Positions 1 to 7,967 of a stretch of 64,000 nt of DNA are shown one piece after another (positions within the stretch are counted from its first letter, which is position 1; each line of letters begins with the position of its first letter). The notes beneath the pieces are model-generated. The model was not told the origin of the DNA. It did not search any database and was given only the letters and a program-made list of their open reading frames with translations. The stretch covers positions 57,432 to 121,431 of the forward strand of contig CBDIHP010000024.1 of NCBI GenBank assembly GCA_965279195.1, given 5' to 3'. A program made the position numbers and the translations under genes. The DNA comes from CBDIHP01 sp965279195. Its GTDB lineage: Bacteria > Planctomycetota > Planctomycetia > Isosphaerales > Isosphaeraceae.

Positions 1-1
1 C

Positions 2-277
2 CCTCCCCCCGATCCCGCCCCGGCGCCGGCCCCCCTCTCCGTCGACGACCTCATCGCCCTACCCGACGCCGATTGGATCCCCCGGAACGGCCGCCGGGGG
101 GACCTGATCCAGAAGAAGATCCGGCAAGGGCTCGATGCGGAGGAACGTGACGAGCTGGAACGCCTCCAGGCCGCATCCATCATCCGGACCCGGCGTGACT
201 TCCCGGCCCCGACGCGGCTGATCGAGGAGATCCGGGCGCTCAAGGCTCAACTCCGTGGCGACACCGACGCGAAATGA
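2..277 (+). CDS. Partial small protein upstream of HNH endonuclease
   Basis: The reading frame is open from the left edge of the window to a TGA at 275-277, so the N-terminus is missing. The visible 91 residues are a Pro-rich start, then a charged, probably helical segment (motifs WIPRNGRRGDLIQKKI and LDAEERDELERLQ), then a C-terminal helix. The stop codon overlaps the ATG of the HNH gene (ATGA), which implies translational coupling in an operon. I do not recognise the family. The small charged helical form paired with a nuclease would fit an accessory or antitoxin-like partner, but that is inference from layout only. Confidence 0.6.
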   Translation, partial: PPPDPAPAPAPLSVDDLIALPDADWIPRNGRRGDLIQKKIRQGLDAEERDELERLQAASIIRTRRDFPAPTRLIEEIRALKAQLRGDTDAK

Positions 278-903
278 GCGAGATCACTCCCTTCGCCCAC
301 CCCGTCGACGGCCACCCGCGGCGGCATGCCCCGGCGGGGTATGCGAGTTACCGCGACTTCAAGCCCTGGCTCCGGGATGAGTTCCTGTTCCGCTGCGTCT
401 ATTGCCTGGAGCGAGAGCGCTGGTACCCCAGCGGCTCCGACGCCTTCTCGATCGACCACGTCCTCCCGAAGGTCTCACACCCAGAACGCATCCGCGACTA
501 TGAAAACCTGGTCTACGCCTGCAGCCGCTGCAACGCGAGGAAGCAGGATTGCACGCTCGCCGACCCGACGGAGGTCGGCCTGGGGACATGCGTCTCGATC
601 GATCCCGCCACCGGGGTCGCCCGTCCCCTGAACGATGACGGGGAGGAGTTGATCGAACGGCTTCACCTCAATGAAGACGAGCTGGTCGCCACACGCCTGG
701 AGATCCTCAGCCTGATCCCGCTCAAGGCCGAGTTCCCCGACCATCCGGTCGTCCATCGGCTCTACATGAGCACGTTCGCCTACCCCGACGACCTCCCCGA
801 CCTCGAATCCCTCCGCCCGCCGGGGGGCAACCGCCCGAAGGCCGGGCGGTCGCCGTCGCATTATAAACGGCGTCAGATGGGTCGGCTGGCCGCGGCCTAT
901 TGA
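274..903 (+). CDS. HNH endonuclease family protein
   Basis: A 209-residue protein with an HNH-type zinc-finger nuclease core. The first CxxC (CVYC) lies near residue 47, the catalytic DH segment (SIDHVLPKVSHP) near residues 61-72, the asparagine helix (YENLVYACSRCN) near 76-87, and the second CxxC is CSRC. The C-terminal half is a helical region of unknown role. Family knowledge says such proteins are metal-dependent DNA-nicking or cutting enzymes found in restriction, mobile-element and toxin settings. The ATG overlaps the upstream stop codon, so both genes are probably co-expressed. The substrate cannot be told from the sequence. Confidence 0.85.
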   Translation: MSEITPFAHPVDGHPRRHAPAGYASYRDFKPWLRDEFLFRCVYCLERERWYPSGSDAFSIDHVLPKVSHPERIRDYENLVYACSRCNARKQDCTLADPTEVGLGTCVSIDPATGVARPLNDDGEELIERLHLNEDELVATRLEILSLIPLKAEFPDHPVVHRLYMSTFAYPDDLPDLESLRPPGGNRPKAGRSPSHYKRRQMGRLAAAY

Positions 904-916
904 TCGGCGGCCGGGC

Positions 917-1969
917 TCAGCGGGCGCGCCGGCGGGCGACGGCGGCGAGGGCCAGGCCGACGGCGGCGGCGGCGAGGGTGGCGGGCTCGGGGACGGAGTT
1001 GATGTCGGGGGCCGGGTTCTGGGCGAACGTGCCGAAGTCCGGCAGCAGGGCGATGGCGTCCGGGTCGGTCATCTCGGCCAGGGCGATCGAGGCCGGGTCG
1101 GCGATCAGGGTCAGCGTGCTGGTGACGGAGAAGCCGTCGTTGAGGCCGAAGCTCACGGTGTTGAGCGTCCGCGAGATGCCGCTGAAGTTGTAGCTGAGGC
1201 CGTTGGGCGTGAGCTTGACGTAGGTGCCGGCCGACGTCTGGGTCCGGCTCCCTCCTTCGCCGAAGTTGCCGTAGCCGAAGAAGATCGGGGTCAGGTTGAT
1301 GGTCGTGGTCACGTTCCGGATCGTCGTCGTGATCGTCGTGGACAGCGACGCCGCCACGAACGAGACGGTGCCGTCGGCCAGCGTGCCGGCGAGGGAGACC
1401 GAGGCCCCCGGGTAGCCCGACACGACCGTCGCGCTGTTGTTCACGAACGCCGCCGTGGCGGTGGTCACGCTCACCGACGCCACCCCGGCCGGGACGTCGC
1501 CCGAGGTCACCGAGGTGGTGAACCAGTTCAGGCCCGTCTTGCCGCTCGCCCCCGCGGCGATCGTGCCGCTGGTGAGCGTGCCGAGGTTCGTGGTCCCCGT
1601 GCCGAAGGAGACGCCGTCGGAGATCTGCCCGCTATCGGCCGTGTTCGAGTACCTGCTGGCCAGCGAGCTCGGCCCGAAGGTCTGCACCGGCCCGTCGTTG
1701 ATCGGCTCGCCCGACGAGTCGACCAGCCCCTCGAAGAAGTCCTGCATCGCGGTGAGCTGGCCGCTCGGGCTGAGCCTGTTCGAACCCTCGCCCTGGATCT
1801 GGAGCAGCACCTCGCGCACGGCGTAGGTCGTGCTCGCCGAGCTGTTGTTGGTGAGCACCAGCGCCGCCCCCGCCGGGCTCGGGCCCGCCGCCAGCCACGC
1901 CAGGGCCCCGGCCGCCACGACCCGAGCCGCCAGGGACATCTTCGGACAACCCGCGGGGATTCCGTTCAT
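917..1969 (-). CDS. PEP-CTERM sorting-domain exported protein
   Basis: A 350-residue secreted protein. The N-terminus has a hydrophobic signal peptide ending near PAGA. The middle is Ser/Thr/Gly-rich and beta-like, consistent with a surface protein. The C-terminus is a PEP-CTERM signal: VPEP, a hydrophobic alanine-rich helix, then a basic RRRAR tail. In bacteria with exosortase this signal leads to sorting and cleavage at the envelope. The start at 1969 is preferred because a GGAG lies about 9 bases upstream; a second Met at 1939 is possible. The gene is divergent from the CHAT gene. The domain beyond the sorting signal is not recognised. Confidence 0.8.
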   Translation of the reverse strand: MNGIPAGCPKMSLAARVVAAGALAWLAAGPSPAGAALVLTNNSSASTTYAVREVLLQIQGEGSNRLSPSGQLTAMQDFFEGLVDSSGEPINDGPVQTFGPSSLASRYSNTADSGQISDGVSFGTGTTNLGTLTSGTIAAGASGKTGLNWFTTSVTSGDVPAGVASVSVTTATAAFVNNSATVVSGYPGASVSLAGTLADGTVSFVAASLSTTITTTIRNVTTTINLTPIFFGYGNFGEGGSRTQTSAGTYVKLTPNGLSYNFSGISRTLNTVSFGLNDGFSVTSTLTLIADPASIALAEMTDPDAIALLPDFGTFAQNPAPDINSVPEPATLAAAAVGLALAAVARRRAR

Positions 1970-2378
1970 CGACCGTGCTCCGCTGCGAAGGGGGATGCCA
2001 CCGCGCCGGGATCGCCCATCGCGACCGATTCCGGCCAATCCGGGCCACCGTAGCAGTCCCATGCCCCCATTCGCAACACAATCCGCGTCGATGAATCCCA
2101 AACGAATCGTCCCCACCCCCGCCGCCCCGGCCGGGTTGCGAAAAAACAACGATGGGCAGCCGACTTCCCCCGCCCCGCCCGATTGCCCCCGCCCCCCGGA
2201 CACGCCACAATCGTATCCAGACGCACCTCGCCAAAACAGGCCGCCGCGCCAAAAAGACCCCGCACCATTTGCACCCAGTTCGTGTGCCACCGGCTGTGCC
2301 AGTGCGACAGAGGCCCCGAGGCGGCAGCCCCCGCCCCAGGTCAGGTCGCCCGGAACCTCCCCCGACAGGAAACGACCG
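1970..2378. other. Divergent intergenic region, no gene
   Basis: About 410 bases separate the divergent PEP-CTERM and CHAT genes. The region should hold both promoters, but no convincing sigma-70 boxes are visible. It contains one copy of the short palindromic family that also lies between the CHAT and cyclase genes. Open frames here are uninterrupted only because of the high GC and do not look coding. Confidence 0.5.
2272..2310. repeat. Palindromic repeat copy (GTGCCACTGGC family)
   Basis: The core GTGCCACCGGCTGTGCCAG is an imperfect palindrome preceded by CCAGTTCG. The same order, about GAGCC(A/G)GTTCGGGTGCCACTGGC followed by GCCAGTGC, recurs twice in inverted orientation at 5871-6044. All three copies flank the CHAT and cyclase genes. 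Confidence 0.65.
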
Positions 2379-5300
2379 ATGCCCACGCTCACGATCCGTC
2401 ACGTCAACGCCGGCGAAACCGGCGCGGCGAAGTTCCAGGCGTCCGGCGAACAGGGTCAGGCGGGCGACACCGCCGAGATCAAGCCGCCCGTCGGGTTCCC
2501 GGTCGACGGTCGGCCGAACAGCGACCTGCATTCCGAGCTGAAATGGTATCTGGAAGAGTTCCTGAACTATCCGTTCTCGCCCGAGACCGAGCACGCCGAG
2601 CGCGTCCGGGCCTCGCTCAAGGCGTGGGGGGTCCAGGCGTATAACGCCCTCTTTGAAAACCGGCTGGGGGCCCTCGCCTTCCAGGCGGCGACGAAGGACG
2701 GGCTGTCGAAGCTCACGATCCTGATCGCCAGCGACGACCCCGCCGTGCTCGGCTGGCCGTGGGAGGCGCTCCAGGATCCCCTCAGCGGGCCGCTCGCCCA
2801 GACCTGCCAGCTCGAACGCCGGCTCAACCACGTGCTGGCGCCCGAGGCCGTCAAGAAATGGCCCAAGGATCGCGTCAACGTCCTCCTCGTCACAGCGCGA
2901 CCCTACACGCAGGACGTCCACTACCGCTCGATCTCCCGCCCGCTGTTCGAGCTGATCGAGGAGAAGGACCTCCCCGCCGAGGTCACCGTCCTCCGGCCGC
3001 CCACGTTCGATGCGCTCCGGGACCACCTCCGCGACCACCCGCACCACTACCACGTCCTCCACTTCGACGGCCACGGCGCGTACGGGCCGATGGGCAACCC
3101 GTCCGATATCTACACCCTCGGCGGCCCCGAGGGCTGCCTCGTCTTTGAAAAGGAGGACGGCACGGAGGACGCGGTCAGCTCCGAGAAACTCAGCGTACTC
3201 CTGCGCGAGCATCACATCCCGATGATGGTGCTGAACGCCTGCCAGTCGGCGATGGTCGACGGCCGGGCGGACGACCCGTTCAACTCGGTGGCGGCCGCGC
3301 TCGTCAAGGCGGGGATCCGCAGCGTGGTGGCGATGGCCTATTCGCTCTACGTCAGCGGGGCCCAGGTCTTCCTGCCCGACTTCTACGCCGGGCTGTTCCG
3401 CACCGGCGACGTCGCCCAGGCCACCCGCATGGGGCGGCAGGGGATGTTCGCCAACAAGAACCGCACCTGCTCGCGCGGCAAGTTCCCGCTCGAAGACTGG
3501 CTCGTGCCGGTCGTCTATCAGAACCAGCCGTTCGACTTCTCGTTCGCCAAGAACCCGAAACCTTCGAAGAAGAAGGCCGAGGCGCCGCAGCAACTCCCCC
3601 TGCCCCAGGAGATCACCGACCGCAAGGACAATCCCTTCGGCTTCATCGGCCGCGACGCCGCCGTGCTGGACCTCGAACGGGCGATGCGGCGCAGGCCGGC
3701 GGGGCTGCTGATCCAGGGGCTCGGGGGCGTCGGCAAGACGACGCTGGCCCGGGGGTTCGTGAAGTGGCTCCGCGACAGCGGCGGGCTCGGCAACGGGGCA
3801 TTCTGGATCACCTTCCAGGACGTCCGCTCGGCCGAATCTGTGTTCAACCAGCTCGGCATGCCGATCTTTGGTCACAACTTTGGCGCGGCCGGCCTCAAAG
3901 AGAAGATCCAGGCCCTCACCGAAGCATTCCGCAAGAACCCCTACGTGATCGTCTGGGACAACTTCGAGGTCGTCCGGGGCATCGAGGGCACGTCGGTCGG
4001 GGCGAACCTGACGGCGGAGGACCAGGCCGCCCTGCGCACCTTCCTCGAAGGGCTGTACGGCGGCAAGACGAAGGTCCTCATCACCAGCCGGGGCGACGAG
4101 TCGTGGCTGGGCGAGAACAACCGCTACGAGATCAAGCTCCGCGGCCTCGAAGGCGAGGAGCGCTGGGACCTCTGCACCGCGATCCTCGACGACCAGGGCC
4201 TTACCGTCGACCGCGACGACCCCGACCTCATCAAGCTCATGGACCTCCTCGCCGGCCACCCCCTCGCCATGCGCGTGATCGTCCCCCGGCTCCGGTCCGA
4301 GAAACCCGCCGCCCTGATCCAGGCCCTCCGCTCGAACCTCGCCCAGCTCCAGCCCACCGGCGACGCCACCCTCGACCGCCTCTCCGCCACCCTCCGCCTC
4401 GCCGAGCAGGCCCTGCCCGAAGACCTACGCCCGATCCTCATCCCCCTGGCCCTGCACGAACGCTTCGCCCAGGCGACATTGCTCGAAGCCATGGGCCAGC
4501 AAATCGATCCTCCCTTCACGCGTCCCCAGATCGACCGCGCCCTCCAGGCCCTCGCCCGCTCCGGACTGATCCACCTGATCGGAGACGACCTCTACGAACT
4601 CCACCCCGCCCTGACCGGCTTCCTCCGCGCCACATACGCCCCGGCCAAGCTCGGCGCCAGCGGCGAGCCCTGGGCTCGGGCATTCGTTGAGATCATGGGA
4701 AGTTATGCCGACCACCTCGCGCCTCGCCCGCTCCACGAGCAACGCATCCCTTTCTATCTGCACGGTGCGAGCTTCCATGTTGCCCTGGCTGAGGCCGAAC
4801 GCATTGGCATGATTCAACCCGTACTCGCCGTGACCCAATCCCTGGCCATGCACGCCCAGCACACACTCAACTTCGCCGAGGCGAACCGCCTCTTCGAAAG
4901 ACTAGCCCAGACGAGCAGGCAACGACAAGATACCGAAAGTGAGGGTATCACCTATCACCAGCTCGGGAGCATCGCCCAGGAGCAGCGAGACTTCCAGGCC
5001 GCCCGCGACTGGTACTTGAAGTCGCTCGACATCAACGAGAAGAGCGGGAACCTCCACCACGCCGCCAGCACCTATCACCAGATCGGGATGATCGCCCAGG
5101 AGCAGCGCGACTTCCTGGCCGCGCGCGACTGGTACATCAAGTCGCTCGACATCAAGGAGAAGAGCGGAAACCTCCACGGGGCCGCCATCACCTATCACCA
5201 GCTCGGGATCATCGCCCAGGAGCAGCGCGACTTCCTGGCCGCGCGCGACTGGTACATCAAGTCGCTCGACATCAAGGAGAAGAGCGGAGACCTCCACGGG

Positions 5301-5819
5301 GCCGCCAGCACCTATCACCAGCTCGGGATCATCGCCCAGGAGCAGCGAGACTTCCTGGCCGCGCGCGACTGGTACATCAAGTCGCTCGACATCAAGGAGA
5401 AGAGCGGAAACCTCCACGGGGCCGCCATCACCTATCACCAGCTCGGGAGCATCGCCCAGGAGCAGCGAGACTTCCTGGCCGCGCGCGACTGGTACATCAA
5501 GTCGCTCGACATCAAGGAGAAGAGCGGAAACCTCCACGGGGCCGCCATCACCTATCACCAGCTCGGGAGCATCGCCCAGGAGCAGCGCGACTTCCTGGCC
5601 GCGCGCGACTGGTACATCAAGTCGCTCGACATCAAGGAGAAGAGCGGAGACCTCCACGGAGCCGCCATGACCTACGGGGCCCTTGGATTGATGGCCAGGG
5701 ATCAAGGGGATACACAAGACGCCCGCCGATGGCTCCAGAAGGCCCTACAGCAGTTCACCGCTCTCGGCGACAGCTACTCCGCTGGGATCACCCAACGTCA
5801 TCTTGACCAACTCCCATGA
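2379..5819 (+). CDS. CHAT protease-like / NB-ARC NTPase / TPR protein
   Basis: A 1,146-residue multidomain protein. The start at 2379 is chosen because AGGAAA lies just upstream. Residues ~90-400 form a CHAT (caspase-like) domain with the catalytic pair visible: His232 in HFDGHG and Cys288 in LNACQS. Residues ~415-800 form a STAND NTPase: Walker A GLGGVGKTT (Lys453), Walker B YVIVWDNFEV, an LITSR sensor, a GHPLAM (GLPL-like) motif, then a winged-helix region. Residues 857-1096 are six almost identical 40-residue TPRs, followed by a divergent seventh. Known CHAT-STAND proteins use the repeats as sensor and the NTPase as switch that unleashes proteolysis, often in cell-suicide or defence pathways. 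The tandem cyclase gene follows 315 bases downstream. The function here is inference. Confidence 0.88.
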   Translation: MPTLTIRHVNAGETGAAKFQASGEQGQAGDTAEIKPPVGFPVDGRPNSDLHSELKWYLEEFLNYPFSPETEHAERVRASLKAWGVQAYNALFENRLGALAFQAATKDGLSKLTILIASDDPAVLGWPWEALQDPLSGPLAQTCQLERRLNHVLAPEAVKKWPKDRVNVLLVTARPYTQDVHYRSISRPLFELIEEKDLPAEVTVLRPPTFDALRDHLRDHPHHYHVLHFDGHGAYGPMGNPSDIYTLGGPEGCLVFEKEDGTEDAVSSEKLSVLLREHHIPMMVLNACQSAMVDGRADDPFNSVAAALVKAGIRSVVAMAYSLYVSGAQVFLPDFYAGLFRTGDVAQATRMGRQGMFANKNRTCSRGKFPLEDWLVPVVYQNQPFDFSFAKNPKPSKKKAEAPQQLPLPQEITDRKDNPFGFIGRDAAVLDLERAMRRRPAGLLIQGLGGVGKTTLARGFVKWLRDSGGLGNGAFWITFQDVRSAESVFNQLGMPIFGHNFGAAGLKEKIQALTEAFRKNPYVIVWDNFEVVRGIEGTSVGANLTAEDQAALRTFLEGLYGGKTKVLITSRGDESWLGENNRYEIKLRGLEGEERWDLCTAILDDQGLTVDRDDPDLIKLMDLLAGHPLAMRVIVPRLRSEKPAALIQALRSNLAQLQPTGDATLDRLSATLRLAEQALPEDLRPILIPLALHERFAQATLLEAMGQQIDPPFTRPQIDRALQALARSGLIHLIGDDLYELHPALTGFLRATYAPAKLGASGEPWARAFVEIMGSYADHLAPRPLHEQRIPFYLHGASFHVALAEAERIGMIQPVLAVTQSLAMHAQHTLNFAEANRLFERLAQTSRQRQDTESEGITYHQLGSIAQEQRDFQAARDWYLKSLDINEKSGNLHHAASTYHQIGMIAQEQRDFLAARDWYIKSLDIKEKSGNLHGAAITYHQLGIIAQEQRDFLAARDWYIKSLDIKEKSGDLHGAASTYHQLGIIAQEQRDFLAARDWYIKSLDIKEKSGNLHGAAITYHQLGSIAQEQRDFLAARDWYIKSLDIKEKSGNLHGAAITYHQLGSIAQEQRDFLAARDWYIKSLDIKEKSGDLHGAAMTYGALGLMARDQGDTQDARRWLQKALQQFTALGDSYSAGITQRHLDQLP
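4947..5666 (+). repeat. Six near-identical 120-bp tandem repeats inside TPR region
   Basis: Six direct units start at 4947, 5067, 5187, 5307, 5427 and 5547, each encoding one 40-residue TPR. Units 2 to 6 differ at only a few positions (for example GCGCGAC versus GCGAGAC, AAC versus GAC, ATC versus AGC). Such DNA-level identity points to recent expansion or gene conversion and to a copy number that may vary between strains. Confidence 0.95.
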
Positions 5820-5870
5820 TCCCCAACCCGACTCGACTGACATAGGCATGACGCGATGGGGTCGGCATCA

Positions 5871-6044
5871 GCTCCGATTGGGAGCCGGTTCGGGTGCCAC
5901 TGGCTCAGCCAGTGCCGGGGGAGGCCCTGGCCGATCCGGAATCCTCCGAACCGGCGAGACGCCCGGTCCGACCGACGGATCCATGCCGATGCCGCCGTCG
6001 CACTGGCCCGGCCAGTGGCACCCGAACTGGCTCCCAATGGGTGC
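5871..6044. repeat. Large imperfect inverted repeat between CHAT and cyclase genes
   Basis: The left arm is 5871-5915 and the right arm 6000-6044. The arms are reverse complements over about 45 bases with few mismatches: each reads GGGAGCC(A/G)GTTCGGGTGCC, then ACTGGC, a short loop and GCCAGTGC. Each arm also contains its own smaller palindrome. The 315-base gap (5820-6134) contains nothing else recognisable. A transcript through it could fold into a long hairpin between the two reading frames. It may be a MITE-like element or an attenuator. Confidence 0.8.
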
Positions 6045-6134
6045 GACACAGGATGGGTTCCGCAACAGATACGGGATCGTGAACGCAACAGGGAACTCCC
6101 ACTTCTCGCGACCGCCGACGCCAGGACTCCCGCC

Positions 6135-7679
6135 ATGATCGACGACCTCATCCAGAACCTCGACGACCCCACCGCCATCGAGGTGCTGACCAGGCTCGCC
6201 CGGCTGCAGACGCAACGTCGGGAGCGTTCGGGGAATGCCGAGGCAATCGGGGCGGAGTTCGAGGGAGTGTTGGCGAATGTGGATCGGGAAAGGCGGCCGA
6301 GAGGTGGCCCCGTTGCGGCCGATGACCTGGAAGGCGAGGTGGCCCGGCGGGCGCTGGTGGTGATCGCCGAGCAGGATCCGACGGCCGAGGCCGACATCCG
6401 CAACCTCATGCTCGTCGCCCACCGCGACACTCCCCGGTCGTTCTCGTCGGCGGAGATGGTCGCGGCCGGCGTCCTCGCGGCCGTCGCCATCACGCTTCGG
6501 CCCACACTCAAATTCGTGAAGACTCCAACGGGATTTGAGTTCAAGATCGAATCGGACTCGGCCAGGGAATCCCTGCGACTGTTCGACGACGCCCTGCGCC
6601 AGTATCTCCGCCTCCCCCCTCGGACCCAGGAGCCCGCCGTGAACGCGCACGCCGAACACCCCAAGATCGACAGCCGCTACGTCGTCTTCGCCCAGATCAA
6701 CGGCATCAAGGAGCGCCGGACGCACGAGATCGCCGGGGCGGTCGGGGCGCTGATGGAGGTGGATGCGGCGGTCCGCAAAATCGATCCGGAGATCCGCACG
6801 TATAGCAGCGTCTATGGGCGGTTCTGGACGGTGCCGAGCCGGGTGAGCCGGGCGGTGGATTGCGCGGAGGTGGTTCTGGCCGAGTCGGCCAAACGCGGGG
6901 TGCCGGTGGGGGTCGGCGTGACGTTCGGCGAGATGGAGGAGACGGCCGACCTGATCGAGGCGAACCAGGCCGGGACCGTGATCAATCGCGCGGCGAGGCT
7001 GGCGTTCCTGGAGCACAACGAGCGGCGGATCGCCCTCGACGACGAGGTGGCCGACGACGCCCTCGACATCGGCCGGCTCAGCGACGCCGACGTCTCCCCG
7101 CGCACCGAGGGCCAGGTCAAGCGGACGAAGGTCGTCTACCGCTACCTCACCCGCCCCGAGCCCGAACTCGGCAAAGCTCATGTCATTCCGGTCGAGGGGA
7201 TCAAGGCCAACGTGGTCGTCTACGACATCGAGAAGTTCTCGGAGATGACCCCGCGCAATATGGTCCGTACGATCGAATCGCTCAAGTCCGAGGTGCGCCG
7301 GGCGATGGCGGCGATCTCCGCCGCGACCCTGCAACGCGGCCGCGACTACTGGTACGCCCCGGCCGGCGACGGCGGCGTGATCGTCTTCGACGCCAGGCAC
7401 CACCGACCCGCCTGGACCTTCGCCCAGGCCCTGCTCCGCAACGCGGCGGACATCCCCATCCGCATCGGCCTGGCGAGCGGGATCGTCGTGGCCGTCGGCG
7501 ACCACCTCCCCGTCGGCAAGGCCATCCTCCACGCCGACCACCTCAGCAGCCTCGCCGAACCCGGCCGCCCCTGCGTCTCGCCCCAGTTCTGGAACGCCCT
7601 CGACGAACGCGAAGCGGCCGAGTTCGAGGCCGTCCCCCACAAGAAAGACCCCGAGGCGCTGGTGATTTCGCCCGAGTAG
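6135..7679 (+). CDS. Tandem class III nucleotide cyclase-like protein
   Basis: A 514-residue protein beginning at ATG 6135. Residues ~1-165 are an unrecognised N-terminal region with a hydrophobic stretch around 110-125 (AAGVLAAVAITL). Two class III cyclase homology domains follow. Domain 1 (~173-320) lacks both metal aspartates (FAQING in place of the usual FxDI) but keeps the transition-state Asn and Arg (VINRAARL). Domain 2 (~350-500) keeps both metal aspartates (VYDIEKFS and AGDGG) but has lost the Asn/Arg pair (LHADHL). In mammalian-type cyclases two such complementary domains form one active site, so this protein may be catalytic by itself. It lies downstream of the CHAT gene in the same direction. 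Nucleotide specificity is unknown. The TAG stop is part of a TAGGG repeat. Confidence 0.8.
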   Translation: MIDDLIQNLDDPTAIEVLTRLARLQTQRRERSGNAEAIGAEFEGVLANVDRERRPRGGPVAADDLEGEVARRALVVIAEQDPTAEADIRNLMLVAHRDTPRSFSSAEMVAAGVLAAVAITLRPTLKFVKTPTGFEFKIESDSARESLRLFDDALRQYLRLPPRTQEPAVNAHAEHPKIDSRYVVFAQINGIKERRTHEIAGAVGALMEVDAAVRKIDPEIRTYSSVYGRFWTVPSRVSRAVDCAEVVLAESAKRGVPVGVGVTFGEMEETADLIEANQAGTVINRAARLAFLEHNERRIALDDEVADDALDIGRLSDADVSPRTEGQVKRTKVVYRYLTRPEPELGKAHVIPVEGIKANVVVYDIEKFSEMTPRNMVRTIESLKSEVRRAMAAISAATLQRGRDYWYAPAGDGGVIVFDARHHRPAWTFAQALLRNAADIPIRIGLASGIVVAVGDHLPVGKAILHADHLSSLAEPGRPCVSPQFWNALDEREAAEFEAVPHKKDPEALVISPE

Positions 7680-7735
7680 GGTGGGGTGCGGGCCGGCTTC
7701 GGCCACCCCCAACATCGTTGCGACCGGCCGCGCCC

Positions 7736-7880
7736 TCTGGAGTGCGTCCGCTTGCTGACGCTCTGTTCTCGCGAAGCTCGCTTCGCGCGCCCGTCTCGTC
7801 GCGTCCGGCTTCGACACGATGCCTCGTCTCGGGAGCAAGCTCCCACAGGCCAGAGCGTCAGCAAGCGGACGCACTCCAGA
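7736..7880. repeat. 145-bp element with perfect 30-bp inverted repeats
   Basis: The left arm is 7736-7765 and the right arm 7851-7880. They are exact reverse complements, beginning TCTGGAGTGCGTCCGCTTGC. The inner 85 bases contain a smaller palindrome around CGCGAAGCTCGCTTCGCG. An imperfect full copy is at 52381-52502 and a single left arm at 27140-27169. It is non-coding and MITE-like. Confidence 0.85.
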
Positions 7881-7931
7881 TCCGCGGCTCGCACCGGGTC
7901 GGGGGCGTTGGACGTTGTCGGGAGGCTTCTG

Positions 7932-7967
7932 GAAAGCGGCAGCTCCGCTCCCGCACTCCAAGGGGGG
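7932..7967. repeat. Single arm of CCGCTCCCGCACTCCAA repeat family
   Basis: The sequence GAAAGCGGCAGCTCCGCTCC runs on into CGCACTCCAAGGG. The same arm is seen at 25685-25718 (paired with a left arm) and 55982-56017, with a related hairpin at 14917-14943. Confidence 0.7.

Noticed and set aside
1632..4259. An 875-residue minus-strand frame opposite the CHAT gene
   Set aside because: Composition is that of an antisense shadow, with no motif; the plus-strand CHAT and NTPase motifs are unambiguous.
4947..5666. Possible CRISPR array because of regular repeats
   Set aside because: Units are contiguous 120-bp coding repeats with no spacers.
4902..5717. A minus-strand repeat protein opposite the TPR region
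   Set aside because: It is the complement of the 120-bp repeats; the plus-strand frame is a continuous TPR domain of a larger gene.
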